From Myrmaecium sp. VS I D KN 1 (lineage: Eukaryota > Ascomycota > Dothideomycetes > Valsariales > Valsariaceae), in the NCBI GenBank assembly GCA_019775845.1, contig JADQAV010000017.1, forward strand, positions 124,001 through 188,000: 64,000 nt of DNA. Reading direction: 5' to 3'. A model generated the notes under the pieces. The model saw only the letters and a program-made list of their open reading frames with translations, was not told where the DNA came from and did not search any database. Position numbers and translations under genes: made by a program. Positions 1 to 12,043 of the stretch are shown here, one piece after another. How positions within the stretch are numbered: the stretch's first letter is position 1; each line of letters starts with the position of its first letter.

Positions 1-564
1 CACGAGGAGCCTCGTACGGGGCCTCAGCGTTGAAAGAAGGGGATAAGGCAGGTCTGTTAATGAAAGCAGGACGGTACCAGAACCATTATCAACTTCCTCG
101 CACGGGAAGACCGAGAAAGAGCGAAAAGATTCGTGACGGTCGAGGAGTCCAACCATGGTTCCTTTGATGACGGAGTCGGCGTGTTGCATGTCCAAGCTCG
201 TCAGTTTTATTGATTGAGGAACGCCGAGGTAGCGCGCGGACATTCTCCTCTTTGATGAGTTGCTTGTCGACTTCGGACGTACCGTACCGTGCCGTTTCCC
301 AAGCGCAATCAGTGCTGCAAGAAGGTAGTTGATAGATCACATGGAACGCTATAAGGATCGTTCTCGAAGGCTTTCCTTTCTTCCCCGTTTTTTTCTTTTC
401 TTATTTCTCTTTTCTTTTTTTCTTTCCTCGCATTGGATGGCGATTTTTCTCCACGTCCATTGGAGAACCAGACTCTGCTCGCTCGGGGAAAGAAAGAAAG
501 AAAGGTCAAAGCTCTCGTTCCGGTGTCAGTGCTCATGCAACTGCGTTTGACAAGGCTGCCCGGC

Positions 565-1080
565 TTAAAAACCCTGGTCGTTCATCCCGTCCCGAACTGA
601 TTGGACAACGGATGTTAGTTGACTGCCGGGCGACAATAGCATCATGTAAAGTCGTTGTTTCCCGTCCTGCAACGTGCAGCGACGTTAGCCGTACGTCAGA
701 CGGACTAGGATTAGATCCGCGAGCACAGTTCTTGTCATTTACCTGAGGAGAGGGTCGAGCAGAAGTCCCGTGGCTTTGACATCTCCCTCCAGGTACCACA
801 TCTTTACGACCGCCCATCCATGGGAAGATGGCTTGAATTCTGGTAGAATGCGGAAGTATTCTGGTCCCACAGTAGTCCGGGGAAAGGGGACCTGTAGATC
901 GCTCCAGGGATAGTAACCTCCCTTGATGCACAGCAACGGGATGAGCCATGCGGCCTGTCAAGTGCCCATTCTTGACGAACGCGCGCTGGTCTCAAAACCG
1001 TTGGGGTAACGTGCCGTTTTTTCTTCACAAAAAGCAAGAACTAGCTGGTGCGGCGTTCCTGTAGGGTGGAGGCTCGAGCC
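565..1080 (-). pseudogene. Possible decayed or unresolved gene, C-terminal part
   Basis: The minus strand reads protein-like from about 1080 to 743 (for example GGYYPWSDLQVPF and KPSSHGWAVVKMWYLEGD). A good intron candidate follows at 667-742: donor GTAAAT, branch GCTAAC, acceptor TTGCAG. After it a short frame (DGKQRLYMMLLSPG...) runs to a stop at 565. The upstream part is not open throughout and the frames on the two sides of the intron do not join cleanly, so this looks like a broken gene or one whose exon structure I could not solve. I do not recognise the family. More protein-like minus-strand pieces lie at about 1340-1640 and 2485-3006 but cannot be linked to it. Confidence 0.22.
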
Positions 1081-3010
1081 TTGGTTCGAGACGAGGTTCT
1101 AGCAGTTTGGCCACTATTGACCTCGGAGCAGCATTCGCAGCGACGACGGAAAGCGACGCTTAAGAGAGGGCTAAGAGTTTCGGCGGCCTGTCAACTCGTC
1201 TTACCCAGCCGCTCTGACGCATAGCAGCATCGACCTCAATATCTGCTTCCGCTGACGCCTGTGGTTGACCGCGCCGCCGAGTTTGGACCAAGCAGCAGGG
1301 CGCTACTGCAAGGGGTGTCGAACCGGTCCCGTCAAACGATCATAGAAGCCGTTTCAAAAGATATTGTGTCAGGATATGAACTTGTGGTATGGGGATTGGT
1401 ACGGTCACTTGCAGGATCTGCTGCCAAAAGAAGGGGAATAAGGCTGGATCATGCTTGTACATTGTTTGCAACAGGATAATTCGCAGCAAAGCCTCACGGT
1501 AACGTGCATCTCCGGCACGGATGGCTTTCAAAATGCGACAGATAGCATCTGAGACGACGTGGGGAAAGAGGAGGTCCTGCAGCGGAGCACGAGAGAGCCC
1601 GGGCAAGGCGATGGGAACGGACGGGCAGCCCTGGTCGCCCACCGCCCTGCATTACCGGGGGCTGGACGGTCACAAAGCGGACAACCACGGGTTGCACCAG
1701 ATCCGGAGGATGCAGAAAACACGTTATTAAGTATCCGATGCAGTGTGTTTTACAGGGCCTGCAGTAGGTGTTTTGGTCAGGCGGAGTTGTCCAAGGCCAC
1801 GAGGCATGGCATCGAAAGCCTCGTTCGTAGTCCACAACGGCGATCTAGACGTCAAGATTCGGAAGAAAGGCAATCGAGTTAGACGGTACATACGTATCAC
1901 AGAAGCCTGGAAAATCGATTTTATGAGAGTGATGTCAGTGACGCCGTGTTGTCTGCGGTGTGTAAAACTTCTCTATTGCAGAGCATTGCGTGAGGCGAGA
2001 TCGACGGGGATCAGCAAGAACCGAGCATCGGGGAAAGCGGAAGAAAGACGGGCTGGGACCGCCTGGTATTTCGCCAATCTCCACGGCTGTGTGAATCCCA
2101 GCCACATGCTGTACTGCTTGCTCAAAGCAACCGTGAATTGTATGCATTCGTGCATGTCATCGAGGTGCTGCATCTGTACGTTTCCTCGAGGCGAGGATTC
2201 GCAGAAGATTGCTCAATAAGGCGAAGGCATTCGGACATGGTTACCCAGTTCGACTCTGACCCTGGAATGCGCGAGTCACGAAGAAGATAGGCAGGACGAC
2301 GAGGGTCCTTGCGAACGCAACCAAAGAACCGAGGAAATGACCAGCAAGATAGAGTCGCGAAGCCATACTGAGTCATGCGGTGAATTGAGATCAGAAACAG
2401 ACCTTCGGCTTCTCAGTCATTTGGAGTGGTGGCTCCCGATGGGAGGAATGGTAGGCTTCATGATGCTGACAGGGGCATATGGGATCAGTTTCTCGTGCGG
2501 TACCTGCAGTCGTATGACACCGGGAAGTCAGCGCAACCCCCTAGCACGCGGGGATCGATCTGGAGGGCGGATGGACAAGGCCTTCGAGATCGGGGAGAGG
2601 GTAAAGGGTGGGATTCCTGGTATCGTAGATTAACGTCGGAGAGCAGTTCCTTGGAAGCATCGCGTTCGGGACGGCAGAGGGGTGGAACCCTGGGTGAAAC
2701 CCCCTGCTGAACGACGGCTGTTTTACCAGGGTTGGGGCCTCCGGCATCGACGTTCCGCTTCCGCGCCCGGGGCCGGCGACAGTACAACGGACCATTGAGG
2801 TTGAGCGGACAGATCTGGAACTGCAGGTGGACGCTTTGGGCAAGCGAAGGAAGCGAGAGTTCAGCCGTGGAATACGCGTCGTCCGCAAGGCCCAGGACAG
2901 TCTGTCTTGCGTCGAATGGCACTGCGTCCAGTGACACGACACCGGTCTGTTGGAATGGCGGCGTGGGAGAGCTGCTGACTGTGGCTGAGGACCACCGTAA
3001 TTTCATTACC

Positions 3011-3165
3011 TACAGTGTATTGGCGCAGCCGGTGGTTAGCGTTGCATAATGCGCGTCTTGTTGCAGGGAAAAAACAGCCTCGAGGCGGTCTTTCATTCGT
3101 GTAAACCAGGATCTCAAGCCACATGCATGGCGTAAGCTAACCACCGGCGATGGCAATACACTGTA
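3011..3165. repeat. Imperfect inverted repeat
   Basis: The left arm at 3011-3048 (starting TACAGTGTATTGG) matches the reverse complement of the right arm at 3123-3165 (ending CAATACACTGTA). Both arms contain the GGTGGTTAGC / GCTAACCACC block. The spacer is about 74 bp. The arms differ by several substitutions and a small offset. Confidence 0.7.
3101..3147 (+). repeat. Dispersed repeat, copy A
   Basis: Over the first 42 bases this stretch matches 28375-28416 at 37 positions by direct comparison. The shared core is CAAGCCAYATGCATGGCGKA followed by AGCTAACC. It overlaps the right arm of the inverted repeat at 3011-3165. Confidence 0.65.
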
Positions 3166-3672
3166 TTCACAGCCAGGCAGAGCGATACGCAGATAGCCGC
3201 ACAGCCCATGCTGGGTCTGACGAAGTCGGTGGGATGATGCTTGGTCGTCCAGATACTGGAGGTACTGAACGGAGGTCGCATGCACGCAACGTGTCGGTGT
3301 CGGTGTCGGGCATTGCTGAGGGATGACAACCGACGACCTCCTCTCGCGTCTTCGCGCCTTCGCGTCATCGGGGACCTTCGAGAGGAAGCAGTGTATGTAC
3401 AATACAGTAGACATGCGCGGTAGATCCCTTTCCTGCTCTTGCTGCGGCATGGCTTGCGTAGAAGCCTCGCTCGCGCAATTGTGCAACGGGCGTCGAGAGC
3501 GTGCGAGAGCAGCCCGTTCCTGCCACGCGGTCATCGGAGATGGAGGGGAAGAGGAGGGGAGAGAGCTGGGTGAGCAGTTCGGACCATTGGCCGCCACGCT
3601 CGTCCACGACTAACTGAATCTGCCATATCGAACGCTTATACCGATGACTGCCACGCGACGCCGCTGGTTCTT

Positions 3673-3762
3673 CTGGTGCTGGTGCTGGTGCTGCTGGTGC
3701 TGCTGGTGCTGCTGGTGCTGCTGGTGCTGCTGGTGCTGCTGGTGCTGCTGGTGCTGCTGGTG
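3673..3762. repeat. 9-bp minisatellite (CTGCTGGTG)n
   Basis: Three CTGGTG units (3673-3690) are followed by eight perfect CTGCTGGTG units (3691-3762). On the minus strand the tract stays open in all frames, reading as Ala-Pro, His-Gln or Thr-Ser repeats. A minus-strand frame of 139 codons starts at an ATG at 3784 and runs through it, but nothing else supports a gene. Confidence 0.9.
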
Positions 3763-6602
3763 CTGCGATTTGGAAGACGGGCATGTTTGGTGGTTGCGGC
3801 GATCGCTCGCAACGAGTCGCTTGAATATCCCCAGCGGGGCGGAATCCCGCGGAAGCGGCTCGGCGGCGAGTAGAGGGCAGGAGGCAGCCCGAGAGGCCCT
3901 CTCCGCCGTCACACTCCTAGTCGTCGCATTGTAGCCGTATGGCTAGCAATTGGAGGCTTCAGCGCTGCCGGTTGGGGCCTAGTTTAGCGAGTGCTGAAGG
4001 GGGCCAGCGGACGACGGTCAAGTGTGCGGTTGCATGATGGCGGATGGGATCGATGGACGATGGACAATGGACAATGGACGAAGGACGATGGACACCTGGG
4101 ACTCTCCCCGCGCTGGCCTCTGCATCCTCTGGTTCTTCGACCCGCTAATGCTGCCAGCCTAAGCTCCCTTGGGCAGTTAAGGCACCTCAGGCCTGGCGAC
4201 CCGCTATTTCGCGCCGGCCCGACATTAGCACGCATAATGGCTCCTCTCTAGCCGCTGCTTAGGGGCCGGCTGATCCCTCCCCATTCCCCCCCATCCTGCA
4301 TCCCACGTCGCCGACCTCTCCTCGCCAACCTCCCTTCTCCACAGGGCGACCGTTGGCGGAGCTGAGAGTGCCGAAGGTGCTCAAGGTGTTCGCAATGCAG
4401 TGGATGCTGATGAGGGAGGAAGTCAGCAAAAGCCCCTGCAGTGAGCGGCTCAGGCGCGAGATTGCCGGCTGCATCCTCCGCTGGAGGGACGGCGAGAGGC
4501 TGCCTCGGTGATGTGCCCGCGAAGAACGCGCCAAACCGTCTGATGTGCGGCCGGGATGCGCAGACCCAACCGGCGAACGATCATCACTGCCGGATCCCGT
4601 CTTCCCCAATGCGCCGGCTGTCCGTCCGCTCCAGTACAGTCCCGTTCTGTCCTGTCCTGGGCATGCTGCACTGTATGTACCCGCGTCCGCGGCGATGCTT
4701 GCAGTAGACGAGACTGCTGACGAGCCGGCCGGCCAACCCGCCCTTTGGGCTCACCCTCCTCCTTCTTCACCTTCCCCGAACCGATGGGCTGTTGGTTTGG
4801 CTGTGGGCAACTCATTCCCGCTCCGTCTGCTCCCCTGGCTTGGGGCTTGCTGCTGCTCCGCATCACTTACAATAAACCTAGGTAAGGTGAAGTAGGCAAT
4901 TCCGGCGGATGCCGCTGACTCTGCTCTCTCGTAACCAAGGTCCCTATTTCTCTCTACGCCGTGATTTAGGTGGCTAGCGTTCCCTCCCCGTTTCCCCTTC
5001 GCCGTGCCCCATACTAGTACCTTTTGTTCTTATCAGGGACGGGAGAATCAGAGGGGCATACTACCTTAGTACCTCCCCAGCTGTAGTGCTAGTACCTGGC
5101 TTTAGTGTCAACGCACAAGCTTCCGCCGTAGGCTACCAATCCATCTCTCAGGGGCGATGCTCCGCCTAGCGAAAATGTGCTGACCGAAGCCGGTGCTGTG
5201 AGAGAGTGAAGGTACTTTCTTGCCATAGTTCCGCCTGGCGCACTGGCAGTCCAGCGGTCTCACAGGGTACGACAGCGAACCCGAACCCGATCTCATCGAC
5301 ATCTAGTACCTTAGACTGGTAGTCGTAGCTGTGGAGGAGTAGGTGCGCTTGGGCGTTTGTTTGATGGCAGCAAGGAGCGAGGGCGGACCAGGATCTGCCC
5401 GCCCCCGTCACCGTCGAAGAATGGGCGACGAATGGAGAAGCGTCGCGGGCAGGTAGTCGGCTGCAGGTTGGTCGGCATTCCACCCACCCACCACCCGCTC
5501 TTCCATCTATCTCACGCCGACCTGTCGAGACTCACCCTTGCGCGCTCCGAACGGACCTGCCTCCAACGCCACAGCTGCCCCGGACCGCCCAGTCGCAGGA
5601 GAAGAATCGCAGCGTAGCAGCATCTTTTGCTGACACCGCTCGCGTCTTCATTACGCATGGCCCATGGCCCCGATCGCCGCGCGAGGCAGATGAGGGTGGC
5701 AGAGGGACCCGGGGCTACCATGCCACACCCTTTTCGCGTCGGCCTATCGCAGCGGATGCCCCAAGGCCATCCCAGGATTCAGTCAAGCTCGGCAGTGTGC
5801 CGAGCGCTTTTGCCCAGGCTTTCATCACCGAGGCTGCATGGCCGAACGAGTTGCTGGTTGTCGTTAGTGCAGCCATGCCTGTCGGCCTGATCTCCGTGCT
5901 GTCCTTGTCCGCCATCCTCCTGAGCGAGGCCCTAGCAGCATCATCATCCTTGCCTTGCCCTGTCTTGCCCTGCCCTGCCCTGGCTTGCCTTGCGGTGGGA
6001 TGGGTGGAGGAGTGGGAGACCGGGGGGGTGTGGGGATGGGCATGGAGAGCCTCGACGAACGGCGGGTGAGCGAGGGGACCCAACTGACCTTACTTGACGG
6101 TATCTACCTTACCTACTACCGACTAGGTACATACTCCCACCTACCTATTACCTACTGTCTGCCTCACCTTAGTACGTGATCTGCTACGTCGTTGAGGTAC
6201 ATATGTCGGTGAATCGCCCACCCCCTCGGCCGTTGTCCAGACGCAGTGCCTTTCGTGGAAGCCACGCCGTGCGCAACCACATCAGCCTCGCCCGCCTCTC
6301 GCTCATTGTGCCCACGTCGTCCTTCTTCCCCGTCCTGCCTCGTGTCTCACTTCGGACTCTGCCTACATCCGTACCGTACCTACATACCTAGTACCTTACC
6401 CAGCCAACACAAGCATACCCCATCACCCTGCCTCCTCCGTAGTAGTACCCTCCTATCCGTCGACAACCGGTCGTTCACCTCTCCTCAGCTTCTGTCAACC
6501 CTTCTCTTCCGGGCTCTGTGCGACCTAACCGACTCACCGTATATCACTGCGGTATTATACCTTGCCCGTTTGAGCCGGTCCGTTCTCACTGCCCATCAGA
6601 GG

Positions 6603-8422
6603 ATGGCAGCAATGGTGGCGCTTCACCGCGACGACCACTGGAGCCGTCGATCGAATGCTTCACTTCAGACGCCAACATCTATGGGTTTCACTGGCATCGT
6701 TCCTTCTTTCGAATCACTTGCAAGGCCTGTTTCCACCTCCAGTCTGCCCGCTGTGTCGCAGCCACGGACGTATGGGACCTCGCAGCTCGAACTTCCCTTA
6801 TTCCAAACAGCCCCGCTCACGACGACCGTGCCATATCAATCGGGCACGTATGCTTTCGACGCATTCTCGCCGAGCCCTTACAGTCTAGGGCAAAGCTACT
6901 ATCCGTCTGCCATTAATGAGTCGACTCACTATCAGAGCCATGGCGTTCCTCCCGCCCTGCAGACCCAGGGTGTCCACCGCAACACCTTCTTAATGATCAA
7001 TCGGCACAACACCGTCAAGTCAGAGAATGCGACTACTCCAATTGGCCCGCTGGAAGGATACCACGGCCCTCACTTTGTGGACACAGATTACAAGCCGACT
7101 ATATCCAGCGGCGACCAGGACGATAGCAACAGCGGTATCTCATTCAGCACAGATGTCGACACCCTCATGAAGACCATCCAATCTCAATCCAACACCGTGG
7201 CTCATCAGACCTCAGAGGTACCTTCCCATGAGCGTGAACGCCGGCAAACAGGAATAATCTGCTTACCAGAACCAGCGCGCCGATGATAGGGATATGGCGG
7301 AGCCCTCAAAGGTATTCAGTCGCAAACCAAGGAGAAAGTACCATTGTACCATACCCGGTTGCCCCAAGAGCTTCTATCAGAAAACACACCTGGAAATCCA
7401 CATTAGAGCACATACCGGCGCGAAACCCTTTGTAAGTTCCCAATCTAGCATCGCCTCATATACGATCTAACTTGGGAAGGTGTGCAAACATCCAGGATGT
7501 GAGCAACGTTTTTCTCAGCTCGGAAATCTGAAGGTGAGACTCAGGCCTGGGTTTACTGGTTTCTTTACTGACCAAGCAGACCCATGAACGCCGACATACC
7601 GGCGAGCGTCCTTACAAATGCGAGACCTGCGGCAAGACGTTTGCGCAGAGAGGCAACGTGCGCGCCCACCGAATTGTGCATCAGCAGGTCAAGCCGTACA
7701 CATGCAGACTCGATGATTGTGGCAAGAAGTTCACCCAGCTAGGAAACCTCAAGGTATGAGCAGCTGATTCCCACCTTCGGGTTCCCCCAAGCGGCTGTAC
7801 CTCTTCTCTGTGGGGGGACACACTTCTAATGGACATCCAACAGTCACATCAGAACAAGTTCCATGCGCAAACCCTTCGCCATCTTGCTCAAAGATTCAGC
7901 ACCATTCGCGACGGCGATTCAGTGACACGGGAGGACAGAGAGTTGTGGGAGTACTTTTCGGAGCTTTACAAGCACAGCAACAAAGGGATCAAGGGCCGCG
8001 GCAAAGACAGGCGTATCTCATGCCCCAGCTTCTCCTCCCAAGCGCAGCAACAGATCCGTCACACTCTACAGCAGCAAAGTCGCTTTGAAACCCCGTCGGC
8101 AAATCAAGACGTCACCATGAAGTACGGCGCTCTCAGCACCCACAGTTTCAGCGCCTCTGCTTCGATCTCTTCTCGGGCTTCATCTTGCTCACCGGACTCA
8201 GCCGCCGATGCCATATCCGTTCACTCGGCGTATCAGCAGCAAACCCAACCTCAAAAAGCACAATCCCCAAGGCAGTATGTCGGTTCGGTTTCGAATCCCG
8301 GGATCCTAGTCCAGAATCACCTGCCAAATCCGCAGCAACAGCGCCCCTACCACTACACACGACCTGCGGGGCCCAGCCCCGTCTACATCAACTCCGAGAC
8401 CTTTTCCGATAGGAAATTCTAA
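6603..8422 (+). CDS. azf1: C2H2 zinc-finger transcription factor, Azf1-like
   Basis: A nuclear DNA-binding protein with four tandem C2H2 fingers. Proposed exons are 6603-7217, 7270-7431, 7480-7533, 7580-7753 and 7844-8422, giving 527 residues. Finger 1 uses C231, C236, H249 and H253; the others follow to about residue 345, joined by TGEKP-type linkers ([16 protein letters not shown]). The finger block with [37 protein letters not shown] and [16 protein letters not shown] resembles the Azf1 family, and the following [17 protein letters not shown] segment is also typical as I remember it. The N-terminal 200 residues are Ser/Thr/Tyr/Pro-rich and disordered; the C-terminus is Gln/Ser-rich. The ATG at 6603 was chosen because the open frame upstream of it is pyrimidine-rich leader; 6612 is an alternative start. 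In yeast Azf1 is linked to carbon-source and cell-wall gene control. The target here is unknown. Confidence 0.85.
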
Positions 8423-11400
8423 GCGTGCACCTCGTCCCCTCGAGTCCACGCCTTGTTTTATTAGTGTGTTATTAGACATACCTGCATCATCGGATCCGGC
8501 TAAGGAGGAAATCTTTTCACCATCAAGCGTTGCGTTTTCTTTTTTCAGGCGACTGTCACCCGTTTCGGTCCATATCCGTCTTTGGAAGGCGGGTGCTACT
8601 ACCGTACGGTGATGGTCGCACCATTGTATAATGACCTGAAAGCATCATCAAGAGGGAGAGGGTGGGTGGGGCATGGCGGGATTCTCATTGAACTACCTTT
8701 TAGGGTAGCTTCCACAGGCGCAAAGAGAAGAGGGCATCACGGTTGGGATAGATGGAAAAAAGACTTTTGGCATGCGTGGATATCACGTAGGACAAGAGTT
8801 GCCGGAGGGGACCTGGCAGCTCGAAATGGTCTGGCTATGTATGGGAAGAATTTTCTGTTGTGAGCATTTTCTTTCTTGTTTTTTCTTCGACGCTCCTTAC
8901 CTTCTCTTCACTCGTTCTTACACTTTCTTCCCGCCGCTATATCTCATTCATTTTATCAACATCCGCCTCCATCAACAGGGGATTGCGTCTATCCTTCTCC
9001 ATTATATATGATGCTCCCTCTTCGACCCGGCCTCTCTTCGCTTTCAACATCACGAATCTCTTAAAAGCTCTCTCCAAAACTTGTTGTCTTCTCCATCTCG
9101 CGCCATCTCCTCGCGAGATCAGTTTATTCTGTTCCCTATTCTTTCCATCCATATATCATTTCCTTCAACCACGCAAGTCGCAGCGAGACTTCGTTACAAA
9201 AGAACCCATCCCCCTCCCATTTTCCCTCTCCCTCAATCATACCTTCCTCCTCCCTTTTCCGAACGCTCTACTTTGTCTCCAGCCATTCATCCGTCACCCG
9301 CACGGCATCATGTACGTCGAGACTTGCCAAGAAGAAGAAATAAGGAAGGAACGAAGGAGTCCAAGAGGGAGAGAGGTGGAGAACGGACGAACCAGGAAGG
9401 GGGGTTTCTATCTGTTGTACATACCGCTAGCGAGAACCTTTTAGGGTTTTCGAGAGGAATCGTAGAGAACTGTGTGGTTTTCGACGCTGCTATAGCCTAT
9501 ACGTCTCTTTTGTGGCTGCGACTGTTGATCCTGCCCCGAAAGAACGCGTTTCTGCCAGTAACTTTCGATGAGGGCGCTTCTACAACCACCATGCTTCCCT
9601 CCCCGTCCACTTCCCTGTCCCCCTGTTTTGTAGATATACACGCACTCCCAGCCCAGCCTAGGTAGGCAAATCCTCAACGATATGCACGTCGGCGCGTACA
9701 TAACCCTATGCCACAGGCTCACGCTACATATCATTACACAATATGTGGGGGAAGATGCTAAGCAAGAAAAAGAAGAAATATAATCTCTACACATGTACAG
9801 TACATACATCCATGGAGGTATTGGGTATCCTTGCGACGAGCCACAGTTTTACTTTCTGCCATTCTTTCTTTTTGTCTCTCTTTTCTTTTTGTCGTTTCAT
9901 CCTCCCTCTTGAGACACGTTCTTCCGGCCGGCCGGCCTCCGCGGGGGTTTTGCGTGGGGGGGTTCCGTTTTGGTGGAGGTGGTGTTGGTGGTGAACGTGG
10001 GGTTTCTGTTGTAGGGGTTGAGGTAGTGGGGTGGGGTACTTGAGGAGTCCAGTGAGGTCACGATTTCAAGTTTCCGCACTTCAGTTTCTATTTTCTTTTT
10101 TCTTTTTTCTTAAGCAATTGATTGATTGTTTGTTTGATTTGTCTGTCGGTATCGACTTTACGGGGGGATGGGGACGTCAGTATAAATACATGATGGAGCG
10201 CAAGGCTGGGCCGACATTGGTACGAGTTGAAAGTGCCCCACGGTAAGCACCGGTAGGTACCGACCGGTAGGGGATAATAGTGAGGATGTGCGCGGCGCTG
10301 CTCTGCTCTGCTCCGCGCCAGCGAGCGAGCGAGGAGTGAGTCTCACGGAGAGAAGTAGTAGTTGTTATCCGTGCTTGCCTACCTACCATGGAGTATACAT
10401 AGCGATTTGCAATCCACACGGGCGGGTTGAGTGGACGTGGTCTTATTCCATATCCTCATGATCTGGGTGTGTACGTACATATATATCCGTGCCTGTATGG
10501 TACCTAGGTTAGAGGTTCATATCCCCATCTCGCCTGGCCTCGGAGTTAGACACCCAGCTCTCGGCCGACCTGGGGTTCGTTTCCAAGTCCACCGTCGGTC
10601 TTTCGCTCGCTTGCTTGCTAATCCGAGTGTGATGTGCCCCGGTGGGACTGAAGATCACAAAGCCAAGTGGAGACTACGATTTACCAGGTACGGTTGTACC
10701 TACCAGAATTCTACAGACCCCTACTCGGATGCTTCCTCCTCCGAAAGGTTGCTGCGCCTTGCGAAGAAGGTGCCGCTTGGGAATGACGTAGAAGTGACTG
10801 TGAATACGTACAGAGTCCGGAAGCATGCCTAATTGACAACGGTCTAAGCGAGCTCCGCGGAGGAACAGTTGTGGCGGTTTCTTCACATTGATGGTTGGTT
10901 ATCCCGCGTAGATCCGTAGCCTGTCCCTGTTCCGGTGCGGAAGTCGGAGAAAGATGGTAACTACAACACACACAATGCTTGGGGGTTAAAGGGGGAAATA
11001 GGGGGTTTTAAAAGGGGCACGAAGAAATAGTTCCCTTTCCATCCATCCACCCGTCCATTCATCTATCAGCCTGCATCCAACTTGTGGGGAGGTTGATGTA
11101 ATGGGACTTGAGAAAGATGCATGGAAGGAGCGGAGAAGAAGAGCCACGAAGAGCCACGTCGGCGTTATCAGATCCGAAATTGAGGACCGGCTTTCTCCGA
11201 GATGCATGGAGATGGTTGAGATGGTTGGTTGGCGCACCCCCTGATGATCAGATAAAATTGCCCTCGGAAGACCTCGCCTCCGAACAACGGAAGCATGAAA
11301 GCCTGGATTTTCAGGCCTTGAAGGCCTCCATCTCTCTCCCCCACTACCCCCTTTCTGCTGGTGCGACGGTCGAAAGATCTCCTTCTCCCCGCGAAATGAA

Positions 11401-12043
11401 AGAAATGTTTGCGCGACTTTCGATCATGCGAAGAGAGGGTGGCCAGAGTGGTCGAGAGTAAGTGGACAGAGAGTGAATCCATCCGTCCATCCTTGCCGTC
11501 CCACGATGACCTGACTCGGATCTGCTCTTCCCGCACCGCGCCCCGGCGGCGTCTGGGCGGTCAGGGGTACGCCACCTCCGATTGGTTCCCTGCGCTCGCT
11601 CGCTCTCCTGGTGGCAGCGCTGCCAAATATCTCCCGGTTCTCCTGCTCAGGTCGTTCAATCCAATCGCTCCGTCGCTCACGCCCCTTCACCACTTCATAA
11701 TATAACTCGGCTCTTCTCTCCCGGCCGCCCATCACTCTTTTTTGTGACCCACCCCCTTCCCTCTCCCTCTCTCTCTCTCCTCCTCCTCCTCCTCCTCTTC
11801 TTCTTTTCCTTGCGCGCCTGGAGACCCGATCGTCTTCCTCTCCCATCGGATCTCGTACATTCACTTCTTCGTTCTTTGTTTTCCGCGTCCGCCGCCTCCC
11901 CTCGCCGCGCCGCAGACAAATCACAGTCACACTTCCCGGCGCGCAATCCCGCATCGCCTCCTCGTCCGACCGCTCCGACTCCTCCTCCGACTTCGCAGCG
12001 ATCCGGCTCTCGACGCGGCCGTCGTGCCCGACCTCCCGCCACC
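8423..12043. other. Intergenic region between azf1-like gene and erg3
   Basis: No confident gene. The plus strand is strongly pyrimidine-rich at about 8860-9330, just after which an ATG at 9310 opens only 44 codons, and TATATA lies at 9003-9008. The part nearest erg3 (about 11700-11960) is CT-rich with a run of CTCCTC units, as usual for a strong fungal promoter or leader. GTACCTACC-type motifs recur at 10240-10690. Confidence 0.5.

Larger units (their letters stand above)
1..6602. other. Gene-poor left flank
   Basis: I see no confident gene here. Open frames are short and overlap on both strands. The stretch holds a possible decayed gene (565-1080), an inverted repeat (3011-3165), a copy of a dispersed repeat (3101-3147) and a 9-bp minisatellite (3673-3762). 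From about 6080 onward the sequence becomes rich in CTACCTA/TACCT motifs and pyrimidines, as expected for the promoter and leader of the zinc-finger gene that starts at 6603. Confidence 0.5.

Noticed and set aside
3365-3784. Ala-Pro repeat protein on the minus strand
   Set aside because: The repeat is a 9-bp minisatellite open in every frame, and the rest of the frame shows no features of a gene.
5715-5901. Small minus-strand frame starting MADKDSTEIRP
   Set aside because: Only about 60 codons, ordinary base composition, overlapping frames on the other strand and no splice or family support.
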